Program-made: the position numbers and the translations under genes | Origin: Axinella damicornis | Lineage: Eukaryota > Porifera > Demospongiae > Axinellida > Axinellidae | Length of the DNA: 64,000 bases | Reading direction: 5' to 3' | Assembly (NCBI GenBank): GCA_963931865.1 | Contig: OZ007518.1 | Coordinates: 263,064-327,063, forward strand | Shown here: piece by piece, positions 47,467-60,100 of the stretch | How positions within the stretch are numbered: the first letter of the stretch is position 1 | Layout: each line of letters opens with the position of its first letter | Notes under the pieces: generated by a model | Told to the model about the DNA's origin: nothing | Databases searched by the model: none | What the model saw: only the letters and a program-made list of their open reading frames with translations

Positions 47467-47776
47467 AATGATCCGTGCACTTCTGTCTTAACAATCTCTT
47501 TGAGTCGCACTGCTATTCTCGTATCCAAATGACAGAGCTTTTCAGCTCGCAGTATTTTGTACCGATGATAGTAGAGTCTAGAATGTTCCCTGAACCATCC
47601 ATCGTCGCGTCACGATGATCGCTCCAGCACCTTCGCGAAGTTTCGCGCATTGGGCGTGGCTAGAGGTAGATCACGTGACCAAGACGTCATTATTTGTTTT
47701 GGACCTCCTCTTGTGTACGTGTTGAATTGAAGGTGTCGTTCGTTTCTTAGCGGATCTGGTGGTTGTTGGGATTAGA
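47467..47776. promoter_or_regulatory. Bidirectional promoter region, DNAJB / AP2S1
   Basis: 310 bases separate the two opposed start codons. Visible elements: heat-shock elements (47581-47594 imperfect, 47632-47644 perfect), an inverted CCAAT box (ATTGG in GCGCATTGGGCGTGG near 47650), a GC-type box, and an E-box CACGTG near 47671. No TATA box. Confidence 0.7.
47632..47644. promoter_or_regulatory. Heat-shock element, TTCnnGAAnnTTC
   Basis: Three perfect alternating pentamers: TTC (47632), GAA (47637), TTC (47642), each two bases apart, the canonical HSF trimer site. A second cluster, GAA 47581, TTC 47586, GAA 47592, has one 3-base gap. Confidence 0.78.
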
Positions 47777-50378
47777 ATGGTAAGTTTGATAGCTACCTGT
47801 GTCACCTGTCACCTGCTGATGTGACCTAGCCATTATGAGTGTGGCTTCTCTCCCACACACTCACCAAAACATGGCAGATCCGATTCATCCTGATTCAGAA
47901 TCGTGCGGGCAAGACCCGTCTGGCCAAGTGGTACATGCATTTTGAAGACGACGAGAAGCAGAAGTTGATTGAAGAGGTGCACGCAATTGTAACAGTACGT
48001 GATGCCAAGCACACCAACTTTGTGGCGGTAAGTTCGATATCCAGATGTCTTTGTGCACACACCTTGTACAGATGGATTGAGTTAGTTGGGAAGTCATGAG
48101 TGCCATGTGGTGACCAGGTCACACTCTGTGATCTTGTAAGGCTGTGGTTGTGTAATCTTCGACCAAATGGCTTCAGCAAGCTCTGCTCGTAGCATAGGGA
48201 TTGGTACGCTCATTTCCTCAGCATACGAGGGTAGTGGTTCGGGACCTGCTGGACCTTCTCCCACCTTGATTAAACCATGAACGTGATTTCATCACACCCA
48301 GCACGTGACACAATTATGCCCATCCCTGCTTTGCACGCAAGGTGATCACACCTATCTCTGCCCCCTGCCTCGCACATAAGGTCATCATACCTGTCTCTGC
48401 CCCCTGCCTCGCACATAAGGTCATCACACCTGTCTCTACCCCCTGCCTCGCACATAAGGTCGTCACACCTGTCTCTACCCCCTGCCTCGCACATAAGGTC
48501 GTCACACCTGTCTCTGCCTTGCAAAGCATTGGATTACTGTGTTGAGAATCCATTCTATAACGTTGCCTCTGAAGTGGAACCTTATACGGAGAGCTAGTAG
48601 TGACGTTCAACAGCCTGAGCAGCTACCTACAGGATACCGGGAACCTCCAAGAACAGCAAACCAATGATTATGGGGCTATGCAAGATGGCAGCAACGTCTG
48701 AGCGCTAGGTACCAGAGTTGAGCGTCTTCATGGTTGAGCGTCTGTAAGGTGGTGTGCAGCATACGTCTATCAGCATGGTAGCCATATGCAGCAGTGTTCA
48801 GACGTTATGTGAGTGCAGCTGCTCTACATAGCAATGTGATTACGTGCATTCTCGCCTCTTGTCAATTCCTAGCTCACTCTCCTTCTTGTACCTAGTTTCG
48901 TAACTTCAAGATTGTCTACCGTCGCTATGCCGGGCTGTTCTTCTGCATCTGCGTGGACCTTGAGGACAGCAACCTGGCATACCTCGAGGCCATTCACAAC
49001 TTTGTGGAGGTGTGGATAGGGGTGTGAGAGTGTGCACGGGGGTGTGGTGAGAGGTGTGCATAGTGAGGTGTGGGTGTGGTGAGAGGTGTGCATGATGAGG
49101 TGGGGGTGTGGTGAGAGGTGCATGGTGAGGTGTCGGTATGATGTGGTAAGAGGTGTGCATGGTGAGGTGGGGGTGTGGTGAGAGGTGTGCATGCTGGGGG
49201 TGTGGTGAGAGGGTGCACGGTGAGGTATGAGTGTGGTGAGAGGGTGTGTGGGTGTGGTGAGCTTCCCAATGCCAGCATGCAATCTCTTGGCAATTACAAA
49301 TTTAATGTAATGTCCCTCTTAGCAACACAGCATAATAACAGGAGCGCATGAGCCGCCGAAGGCGGCGAAGGAGCGTGTAACTTCAGTGCCATGTAAATAC
49401 AAATTAGTTACGTACTTCCGCGTTTGAAAATAGATCGGGTACGTCATAAGTTTTCTGGGGGCAGTTTTATTGGCGTGCAAGCCTTCAGGGGCGTCCTGAC
49501 ACTCGCTGGTCCCTGCCTGTTTCGCTCTTGCAAACTTCAGCACGGTCATGCTCCGCTTGATAGCGCGTCTCATGGGAGAATCCTTCACCTGGCGCATAGA
49601 AAGTTGCGGGGAGATACTTCCTGAAGGCTACAAGCTGAAGTTTCCTTCTAGCACGACCCTTGGATCGGCGTGGAGTTCCTTCTTCAAACCGAACTCGCTT
49701 CGCTTGAGGTATATAGCTCACTCTCGATGTCTACGCTTCGCCATTGCGGGTGGCTCTGTCAAAACAATGCTGTACTACTTATAAGCTAAGTACGAGTCAC
49801 GTGCACTGTATGGCGTCACGCAACGTCTAAATGAGCTTCCGCTTTCCAAATATGGAAGTCATTACTACTACAGATTTGTATTTTCATGGCACTCACGGGT
49901 ACTCGCGAGTTACACGCTCCTTCGCCGCCTTCGGCGGCTCATGCGCTCCTGATAATAATGATCGTACTCTTTCCCCACCCTTCCTACCCCTCCCCATGCA
50001 GGTGTTGAATGAGTTCTTCCACAACGTGTGTGAGCTGGACCTGGTCTTCAACTTTTACAAGGTAAACAATTGCCCTGGGCTGTAGCGTTCTGAGCATGGT
50101 AAACAATGGCCCTGGTCTGTAGCGTTCTGAGCACAGCGAGGACGACTCTAAATGACTAAGGGCTTTCTAAAATCAAGCAGTTGTTGGATGAGATGTTTAG
50201 ACTGCAGCAACGGTAGGAGTCAATAGTATTGGCTACCGTCAGTACAAGACTACTGGAGGAACTGCGAACAATCGGCCAAACTCCACCCTGCGGTGTGTGT
50301 AGGGCAGAGCGAAATTTCAATTCCACTGTTGTAGTCTTTAACAGCTTGACATGTCACTACAGATGGAATTGCTTTCTC

Positions 50379-50413
<35 letters not shown>

Positions 50414-50644
50414 AACGATTTTCTAAATGAAATGAAACACTGAAGAGGTTCATTGCACAATACTTCCTGATACCCATACCCATTGCACAATGTCATGACA
50501 CACCACACACTTCCCACATGCACACGCCCACTCACACACCAGGTCTATGCAGTGGTTGATGAGATGTTTTTGGCGGGAGAGATTCGAGAAACTAGTCAAC
50601 AGAAAGTACTCCACCAGCTGCAATATCTGAACACATTAGACTGA
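47777..50644 (+). CDS. AP2S1: AP-2 complex sigma subunit
   Basis: Five exons: 47777-47779 (ATG only), 47878-48027, 48896-49009, 50002-50061 and 50543-50644, all phase 0, total 142 aa, the same length as human AP2S1. The sequence [70 protein letters not shown] and [18 protein letters not shown] is unmistakable. Sigma-2 is the small core subunit of the plasma-membrane clathrin adaptor and contributes to the [DE]xxxL[LI] dileucine-signal pocket. The initiator ATG is an exon by itself, which naive gene finders would miss. Shares its promoter region with the Hsp40 gene. Confidence 0.97.
48320..48515. repeat. 40-bp tandem repeat, 5 copies, AP2S1 intron 2
   Basis: Unit CCCCCTGCCTCGCACATAAG + GTCATCACACCTGTCTCTGC. 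The remainder of intron 2 (48028-48895) shows nothing else. Confidence 0.9.
49016..49262. repeat. Irregular ~30-bp repeat, AP2S1 intron 3
   Basis: GGTGTGGTGAGAGGTGTGCA + TGGTGAGGTGG-like units, about eight copies of varying length. Confidence 0.85.
49339..49951. mobile_element. 613-bp TIR element with 7-bp target duplication
   Basis: 44-bp terminal inverted repeats (49339-49382 and 49908-49951, beginning CAGGAGCGCATGAGCCGCCG) are flanked by ATAATAA on both sides (49332-49338 and 49952-49958). Interior frames of 66-92 codons resemble no transposase I recognise. Non-autonomous DNA element in AP2S1 intron 3; superfamily not assigned. Confidence 0.82.
50062..50542. other. AP2S1 intron 4 with poly(C) tract
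   Basis: Contains a direct repeat (GGTAAACAATKGCCCTGG at 50061 and 50098) and a 33-base C run at 50380-50412. Confidence 0.7.
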
Positions 50645-51208
50645 GCATAACACCACCTTTTTTTATTTGTTGTCCCGTTCTCGTAGTACCACTAGTTAAA
50701 TATACAAAGGTAGTCAAATTTCTGACTCTCTTCCGCCTTGATGTTTTAACACCTATTTTATCTGTCCTGGGTCGTCAGCTCGATTCTGTGTATATCTGTA
50801 ACTAGCTTGTAGTATACTTGTATCCATCCTATAGCCTTGGTGGTGGTGTGTATACCATTGCTATGGCCTATTTCTGTGCACAATTGAAGAGTCCCGACGA
50901 AATGGACAGACCAAAGGAAGCCAGCAAACCAATCCTGTACACCCCTAATTTCCGTGCAGAATGAAAGAGGCTTCTTTGTCACTCAGACCATATATAGGTA
51001 GGGGTATACTACTGTGAATTTTCACTGCAAACCTTTTATATCAATATTCTGTTATACAAGCAGCTAAACAATTTTAGCTAACTGCTTCCAATTATTGTAT
51101 AAAATTTTACGATTTAAGAGCACGCACTGTATGTCATACCTTATTATGATACACAAATTATGATACACAAATATCAGATTCTGCATGGTGTATGCTTACA
51201 AACCACAA
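50645..51208. other. Convergent intergenic region
   Basis: 3'UTRs of AP2S1 and the DED gene; AT-rich, no feature recognised. Confidence 0.6.
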
Positions 51209-53922
51209 TCAGTATTCTGGTTGGTCCTGATGGGTCACAGCTCTCAGCTCTGCACTTGCCTGTACTTCGATCCTCTTGCTGTTGGAGTGCTTCAGGTCCT
51301 CGTGCGTGATGAAGGCTGGAATGTGGAACACTCGGAGATTCATGAATTTCTCAGTCTTGCAACTGTTCAAAGCTTCTCCGTTTCTCGTGTTCCATGCACT
51401 CACGTGCAGTCGCACTGTTGCAGATACCGGAAGGCGCTTACATTTATTCGGAACAATGATCTCTACCTCAAGAGTACTGTTCCTTCCTGCGTCACTCTCA
51501 AGCCCGTACGGGAACAGTCTGAGTGAGAGCTTGGGGTTGCCCCGCCCACAACCAACGTCCAGCTCCAGTTTGTTAGGGTACGTGATGCATTTGTGTTTCA
51601 ATTTACGCTTGTAAATGCGATCATTAAGATCGTCACACTTCAGTTGCCATGACAGTGGCAAAGATTTTGATCGGACTACTTTTAAAGAGGCTCCTCCAAT
51701 CTGAGGCTCGCTGAGCCACGAAGTCCACAAATCCAGCTGCTTCATATCAGGTGGCCTTGTAGGTCTTGCAGGCAGTGGATCGGAAAGCTCCTCCAAGTCT
51801 CTAGTGGGGAGTGTCTCAGAGGATCCTGTATAATGAAATTAAATTTCTTGCCGGTACCGTCAACACATATGGTCCTGACCTTTTAGATGGTGAAAAGTAT
51901 GGCCCCATTCATAATGTATGGCTCTCACTCATATCACAAACACGTTCCTACTTCAAAGAGAAACTTGCAATGGTAGCAACTGCATGCAGTTGAAAGCTAT
52001 ACCTAGCTCCTAACAAACAGCACAATTCCCTACTACTGACGCACATCTTCACACACCAATTGAGTGTATTTACCATGGCCCGGCAAGTTGTTCGGTTTCC
52101 ACCACGGAAGATCACAAAGTTAATTGTTGCCATGACTACATGTACTGCAAACCATAATGGCTAGTGCTTAATGTTGCATGAAATTTAACAAGTAGATATT
52201 CATGAGGAATTAATTTGGTTAGACAAATTCTGCCATGGATCATATATCAACCATCAGTGTGTTGTGGTAACCTGCAACAATAGCCGAGGGTGTGGTGCAG
52301 AGGAGTGACAAATATTATATGAGTGGAATTACATCTAGGTGACTTCCCCAAGCCAATCCCACTGGAACTGGCATCCACACTAGCTATATAGTAGGTCCCG
52401 GAATTTTTATTCTGTGGATTATTCTCTCTCTCCAAAGCTTGCATCCAACATGTACCTGCCTGCATAGAACCTGAATCGATCCAATTACATTATTATCATT
52501 ATGACATTCAGTCATACTAGCATTACCTCTGTGGGATTGCAGCGATGTCTTGCCTGGTGTCAGCGTTCCCTCAGAAGTTGATTCTTGCTCTAGTTGGTGT
52601 CCATGGATGAATGGTTTCAGGGATGCTGCTCGGAGACGCTGAGGAGTGCCGGAGGAAGAGGAGGAGGAGGAGGAGGGGAATTGTGCATGATTACGCATGT
52701 TGTCAGGAATACAAACTTGTTCCTGATCGGCCAGATCATAAGGCTGTAACGATGCTGACATGCACGCACCACTGTCATCCTGTCCATAATCTTGCATTCT
52801 CTGATGGCTGCACTGGGACTTATCATTACCCTCACATTGACAATCTTTAGCCGATATGACCTTCCTTTGACAGAATGGTTTCTGAAGTGGTCCTTCCCAC
52901 ATGCTGTCAGGATCTGCTCTGGTCTTATCTTGTGCTCTTTGCCACGTGTGCACGTTGGTGGGAGGTAGGTAAAGCGGTGAACAATGCAGTGCACTGCAAC
53001 GGTGGTATGCTGACTCCAAGACAGGAAACTGCATGCGGGAATTGCTATCAAAAACATTTGGGTCAGATAGGTCCTGCGTTGTGCCCACGGTCAGTGAGAC
53101 ATGCTGCTGAGGCTCTTGACTTGGGAAGGCCAGGTTGAAGCTTGAAGAAGGAATACTGCCTCCGCTATATGCTGACATGAATCCAGGTTGTTGGCGTTCT
53201 TCGCTGTACGACTCGTACAATATAGGACTGGAGGTTCGATAGTCAGAACCGGAACCGGAGGTACTTGTAAACCCAGGTGGGTGTTCAGAACTGTTAGGAT
53301 CTTTGCAGGTGGATGATATTGGCAGGGTTTGGGATCCACAGTGCATGCACGTTTGACCGTACAAGCGGAAGTCCCGGATGGAGTCATGCACGAGCACTGG
53401 ATTAGAGACTGTTCTCCTCTGGTGGCCAGTAGGTGCACCACTCTGCTGGCCCCACTCTAGATCAAGAGTTGGCATCGAAACACGTCTCATTCCTGTATAG
53501 CCATGCAGAGGGTTGGAGTTAATACTGATGAGTTTACTACAAAATGCAACTACTTAAAATGACGTTTGGGGGTTTAATACCTCAGCATACAACAGTGACT
53601 CACCGCCAGGCACTGGGTCTGTGCATCTACGATACTGATCGACGTGGAAGAGAAGATCGTTTCTGTTTGCGTTTCTCAGGAGGTCTTCCAGAGAAGAGAC
53701 ATTGGAGTAGGTGAAGGTACCACGTCGCTCCAGATTATCCAAGACATCTAGCGCATGTGCGTCGGAGCGCCGCAGACCTGCCGGCAAGTCGTACATATGC
53801 GCGATACACTTCACATCTTCCGGCCCTAGCCGCTCGCAGATGTCGTTGATCAATCTACGGTAGGCTTTGTGCAGTACATCTCCTTGGTGATATGTACCCC
53901 CTTCGCTACACATGCTCGCCAT
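51209..53922 (-). CDS. Death effector domain protein with C-terminal TRAF/MATH-like domain
   Basis: Three exons, 53922-53604, 53492-52527 and 51825-51209, phase 1 junctions, 633 aa. Residues about 19-98 form a death effector domain (YRRLINDICERLGPEDVKCI, LDVLDNLERRGTFTYSNVSS, LEDLLRNANRNDLLFHVDQY), the fold that links FADD-type adaptors to caspases. About 107-428 is a Ser-rich, low-complexity linker. The last ~185 residues look like a beta-sandwich: LSLRLFPYGLES, LPVSATVRLHVSAWN, FHIPAFITHEDL, KRIEVQASAEL. This pattern fits the MATH/TRAF-C domain, but that call is tentative. No signal peptide or TM. Start at ATG 53922 (MASMCSEGG); longer readings run into the GC-rich promoter repeat. It faces away from the Ig-death gene. 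No known protein with this order came to mind. Confidence 0.75.
51826..52526. other. Intron 2 of the DED gene
   Basis: 701 bases, GT-AG on the minus strand; no element recognised. Confidence 0.65.
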
Positions 53923-54151
53923 TTGACATACGAGAGTGCACAAAAGTAACTGCTGCAACGTTGAATTCTCGTCAGTTGCGCGTGCTTTGCGCGCGCGGAT
54001 CGCGGATCGCGGATCGCGGATCGGATCGCGGACCACGCACGTGCACGTGCACATGACACCTTAGACTGCGCGCGCGCCGGCCGGCCCTGCATTGTTGTGG
54101 GTGGGGCTCAGGAGCTAGTACTTTCCAAACCGTATAGCTTCACGATCAGCG
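53923..54151. promoter_or_regulatory. GC-rich divergent promoter of two death-fold genes
   Basis: 229 bases between opposed ATGs. It holds five tandem GATCGCG-type heptamers (about 53996-54032), ACGTGCACGTGCAC, a GCGCGCGCCGGCCGGCC block and GTGGGTGGGGC. CpG-dense, no TATA. Co-regulation of the two genes is inferred from geometry. Confidence 0.6.
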
Positions 54152-57100
54152 ATGCAGCGTCTCGTTGATATCGACATTGATCCGGAGTTCAAAATCCACA
54201 CCAGCTACCATAGCAACTTTTTCCTTCTGAGAACAAAGGTGCTGGTGGACGGAAGAAGTACCGAAATCCGGCCCGTTAAAGAGGGCAGCTACGAGGAGCC
54301 GGCTCTGACTTTCTGTTACTCCGGAAATCCTATCAGCACAAAGCTTTGGCCGATTACGAAGACCTTTTCACCTATTTTCCACCAGTGCGGGGTCTACCAC
54401 ATTGACACGTTCTACTATGAGCAGTCCCCCCTCTTTCATGTCGTCTTCAGCTCCCAGTCATGCCTGAAGAAGTTCCTCTCAGAGATCGATCGTCTTAAGC
54501 GTACCATGGAAGTGGAGCTTCTAGCTATCTTTTCAGAGTGCCTAAAGGCCACGCCTGCCTTTAAGGCAAAATCTTCACAGTCATTGGCCATCGAAGTTCA
54601 GGCTGACTTGTTTCTAGTCGTTCCAAATCGGCAAACCGTGAAGGGGGCAGAGATTCATTCTGTTACGACAGAAAATTGCTCCAACCTCCTGGCCAGCTGG
54701 AGAGATAGCGAGCTGTTTGAGTTTGCATCTCTGTATCAGGAGAAAGGTATGTGCACATGCGGTGCGGCTTATCAGTCACACTCACTACCACATGCACTAG
54801 TGATGCACAGTAAGCCACCTGGGCAGCACCTGGGCAGCATCTGGGCAGCACCTGGGCAGTGGGCGGTAAGAGTATCAGAATATGTGGATCAGAAGCCAGA
54901 ACACCATCCTTATCAAACACTTGCTTAAGTCACCGAGTCACCAACACCCTCGGCAGAGAAGATTAGGCTGCAAGTTAAGTAGTCTATTGGCCGCGGCTGA
55001 ATTCCTTGCAGCATACAATGGACAGCATCTGAAATAGGCCACTTTGCAGTGCTCCATGCATGACACTAGCTGAACTATCCCCACAGCATACAGCACAAAG
55101 CCACGAAGCGTTAAAGATACAACAATGCATATATCTAATACCTCTTGTTTTGAGCAGTTAAAGGTATGGTGACATTATGGCTAGCCGTGGTTGCTGGTTG
55201 CACGTGCAGTGGGTTATCTTGCACATTTTCTAAGACCGGAGCAGAAACAGACTTATAGGAACAAGACCAGTCACAGTGTGTTCATTGGCTGGGAGACATC
55301 AGCAATCACTCTGAAAGTATAAGCAAGCATTGATTGGTGGTGTCTTGGCCTTTGTCCATGCAAGTCCAGACCATGTACAATATGTTATGTGGCTTGCATG
55401 GAAACCAACAGAATTATACACTTCACTGAACACCTTATCACAGGGTGCACCTCACCCCCCCCCCCCCCCCCCCCCCCCCCCCTTCTGCTCACCAATAGTC
55501 CTTGCTAGTTCCAGTGCTGCAGCTACGCATGAACAACATTTATTGGGTTCAATACATAGCAATATTCTTGTGCCGATTACCAATCTGGGTACAATATTCA
55601 CATGATGTTGTTGGGTACAACATTGGTAAATATTCATTGCACCATTGGTAATATTCATGTATCAGGAAAATAAATAATTGCGTAGTTGCATGGATACGGA
55701 GGAGGAGTGACAAATGGCTGGGGGTGGGCTAAGGTCAGGGGATGATCTAAACATGCAGCTGAGGCAACTCACAATAGGCTGACCTGCATAGTTCTGTTAG
55801 CTGGTTGAATCTCTATTGCACAGTCTGATAGATACAGAAACTGTGTCACTATTTTCCCATCTTCAAGCAAGTACTCGACAATAAGGTATAATACACTAAG
55901 ACGTTGCAAGTTATATTTGCACACTTCCTGCTTACTTTGTTTACACAGCTGAGCTCAAGCCTCCCAAACTTCTCTCCCAGCCAATGAGTCACAAGGACAT
56001 TCTCCCAGGACATCACACAATTCGTTTCACAGTCAAAGCCACTGGAACCGAGCCTCTGACCTACAAGTGGCAGTGGAAACCAGCTGGGATGGAGAGTGAG
56101 CAGCATGAGTGGCAAGATCTGTGCTACGATGGTACCACATTCCAAGAGGTGGAAGGTGGACTGAAGCTAACTGGTGTCCAGGCATGCCATGCAGGGACCT
56201 ATCGGTGTGTGGTCTCCAACTCTGCAGGAAGTGAGATCTCACAGCGAGCTAGCCTCACTGTCGGTAAGCATACTGTACTTCTGAATAAAGCATTTGTTAC
56301 TGAACTATGATGTGGCAAATTAAACCCTCCACAAGTCACTCAGGTTTTGTACTTTTAGCTCATTTCCTGTTAACATTACTTATTCTCATTCATTTGTGCA
56401 GCTAAACCTCCCAAGGTTACCTCCCAGCCAACAAGCCAGAAGGATATTCTGAAAGGGAGTCCACTTCGTTTCATGATCAGAGCCACTGGCACAAAGCCTC
56501 TGACCTACAAGTGGCAGTGGAAACCAGCCGGGACGGAGGGTGAGCAGCATGAGTGGCAAGATCTCTCCTGTGATGGTACCACATTCCAAGAGGTGGAAGG
56601 TGGACTGAAGCTCACTGGTGTCCAGGCATGCCATGCAGGCGACTATCGGTGTGTGGTCTCCAACTCTGCGGGAAGTGAAATATCACAGAGTGCTAGACTC
56701 ACTGTCGGTAAGGATACTGTACTTCTGAATAAAGCATTCGTTACTGAACTATGACTCCACTAGTCACTCAAGTTTGTACTTAGCTAGCTCATTTCCTGTT
56801 AACATTCTCATTCATTTGTGCAGCTAAACCTCCCACGATTACCTCCCAGCCGATAAGCCAGAAGGATATTCTGAAAGGGAGTCCACTTCGTTTCATGATC
56901 AGAGCCACTGGCACAAAGCCGCTGAGCTACCAGTGGCAGCGGAAACCAGCCGGGAAGGAGGGCGAGCAGCATGAGTGGCAAGATCTGTCCTGCGATGGTA
57001 CCACATTCCAGGAGGTGGAAGGTGGACTGAAGCTCACTGGTGTCCAGGCATGCAATGCAGGCGACTATCGGTGTGTGGTCTCCAACTCTGCTGGAAGTGA

Positions 57101-60100
57101 AATTTCACAGTGTGCTAGTCTCACTGTCGGTAAGCATGTGGTTGTGAATAAGCCTGCACTTAACAATAATTATATAAGCCCATTAATATAATAATAAATT
57201 ATATGGATCTATAACCAAGCAGGGTATCAACGAGTAAGATTCTAGCGAGTAGACAATGTAGACTCACCCATTGGTGCACATTACCTGGTCTGAGACTTCT
57301 GAAATGGGTCGGACACTCTGTTTTTCATGTCCTGAGTCACATGTTTGTTTTGGTAGTTCCACCTGTGCGGGGATTACAAGGATAGAGTGGAACCGGCTAG
57401 GGAGGAGGTTCACACGACATAGTGTACAAACGCTGAAAGATAGCATGATGCAAGTTTCTTGATCCTATTCATAGATAGTAGGGTCATGCAGCAAACCCTC
57501 CACAGTGAACGTGATTATGTGACTTCTCTCGTTTATTTATGCAGCTGAGCCTCCCAAAATTACCTCCCACCCAACGAACCAGAAGGACGTTCTCAAAGGG
57601 AGTCCACTTGGTTTCAGAATCAGAGTTATGGGAACTGAACCTGTGAGTTATCGGTGGCAGTGGAAACCAGCTGGTGATCAGGATGAGTGGCAGAATGTCT
57701 CCTGTGATGGTACCACATTCCAAGAGGTGGAAGGAGGACTGAAGCTGACCAGTATCCAGGCATGCCATGCAGGCGACTATCGGTGTGTGGTCTCCAACTC
57801 TGCTGGAAGTGAAATATCACAGAGTGCTAGACTCACTGTCGGTAAGGATACTGTACTTCTGAATAAAGCATTCGTTACTGAACTATGACTCCACTAGTCA
57901 CTCAAGTTTGTACTTAGCTAGCTCATTTCCTGTTAACATTCTCATTCATTTGTGCAGCTAAACCTCCCACGATTACCTCCCAGCCGATAAGCCAGAAGGA
58001 TATTCTGAAAGGGAGTCCACTTCGTTTCATGATCAGAGCCACTGGCACAAAGCCTCTGACCTACAAGTGGCAGTGGAAACCAGCCGGGAAGGAGGGCGAG
58101 CAGCATGAGTGGCAAGATCTGTCCTGTGATGGTACCACATTCCAGGAGGTGGAAGGTGGACTGAAGCTCGCTGGTGTCCAGGCATGCAATGCTGGTGACT
58201 ATCGGTGTGTGGTCTCCAACTCTGCTGGAAGTGAAATTTCACAGTGTGCTAGTCTCACTGTCGGTAAGCATGTGGTTGTGAATAAGCCTGCACTTAACAA
58301 TAATTATATAAGCCCATTAATATAATAATAAATTATATGGATCTATAACCAAGCAGGGTATCAGCGAGTAAGATCTAGCGAGTAGACAATGTAGACTCAC
58401 CCATTGGTGCACATTACATGGTCTGAGACTTCTGAAATGGGTCGGACACTCTGTTTTTCATGTCCTGAGTCACATGTTTGTTTTGGTAGTGCCACCTGTG
58501 CGGGGATTACAAGGATAGAGTGGAACCGGCTAGGGAGGAGGTTCACACGACATAGTGTACAAACGCTGAAAGATAGCATGATGCAAGTTTCTTGATCCTA
58601 TTCATAGATAGTAGGGTCATGCAGCAAACCCTCCACAGTGAACGTGATTATGTGACTTCTCTCGTTTATTTATGCAGCTGAGCCTCCCAAAATTACCTCC
58701 CACCCAACGAACCAGAAGGACGTTCTCAAAGGGAGTCCACTTGGTTTCAGAATCAGAGTTATGGGAACTGAACCTGTGAGTTATCGGTGGCAGTGGAAAC
58801 CAGCTGGTGATCAGGATGAGTGGCAGAATGTCTCCTGTGATGGTACCACATTCCAAGAGGTGGAAGGAGGACTGAAGCTGACCAGTATCCAGGCATGCCA
58901 TGCAGGCGACTATCGGTGTGTGGTCTCCAACTCTGCTGGAAGTGAAATATCACAGAGTGCTAGACTCACTGTCGGTAAGGATACTGTACTTCTGAATAAA
59001 GCATTCGTTACTGAACTATGACTCCACTAGTCACTCAAGTTTGTACTTAGCTAGCTCATTTCCTGTTAACATTCTCATTCATTTGTGCAGCTAAACCTCC
59101 CACGATTACCTCCCAGCCGATAAGCCAGAAGGATATTCTGAAAGGGAGTCCACTTCGTTTCATGATCAGAGCCACTGGCACAAAGCCTCTGACCTACAAG
59201 TGGCAGTGGAAACCAGCCGGGAAGGAGGGCGAGCAGCATGAGTGGCAAGATCTGTCCTGTGATGGTACCACATTCCAGGAGGTGGAAGGTGGACTGAAGC
59301 TCGCTGGTGTCCAGGCATGCAATGCTGGTGACTATCGGTGTGTGGTCTCCAACTCTGCTGGAAGTGAAATTTCACAGTGTGCTAGTCTCACTGTCGGTAA
59401 GCATGTGGTTGTGAATAAGCCTGCACTTAACAATAATTATATAAGCCCATTAATATAATAATAAATTATATGGATCTATAACCAAGCAGGGTATCAGCGA
59501 GTAAGATCTAGCGAGTAGACAATGTAGACTCACCCATTGGTGCACATTACATGGTCTGAGACTTCTGAAATGGGTCAGACACTCTGTTTTTCATGTCCTG
59601 AGTCACATGTTGGTTTTGGTAGTTCCACCTGTGCGGGGATTACAAGGATAGAGTGGAACCGGCTAGGGAGGAGGTTCACACGATATAGTGTACAAACGCT
59701 GAAAGATAGCATGATGCAAGTTTCTTGATCCTATTCATAGATAGTAGGGTCATGCAGCAAACCCTCCACAGTGAACGCGATTATGTGACTTCTCTCGTTT
59801 ATTTATGCAGCTGAGCCTCCCAAAATTACCTCCCACCCAACGAACCAGAAGGACGTTCTCAAAGGGAGTCCACTTGGTTTCAGAATCAGAGTTATGGGAA
59901 CTGAACCTGTGAGTTATCGGTGGCAGTGGAAACCAGCTGGTGATCAGGATGAGTGGCAGAATGTCTCCTGTGATGGTACCACATTCCAAGAGGTGGAAGG
60001 AGGACTGAAGCTGACCAGTGTCCAGGCATGCCATGCAGGCGACTATCGGTGTGTGGTCTCCAACTCTGCTGGAAGTGAAATATCCCAGAGTGCTAGACTC

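Noticed and set aside
47885..48179. Minus frames over AP2S1 exon 2
   Set aside because: Shadow of one of the most conserved coding sequences in the window.
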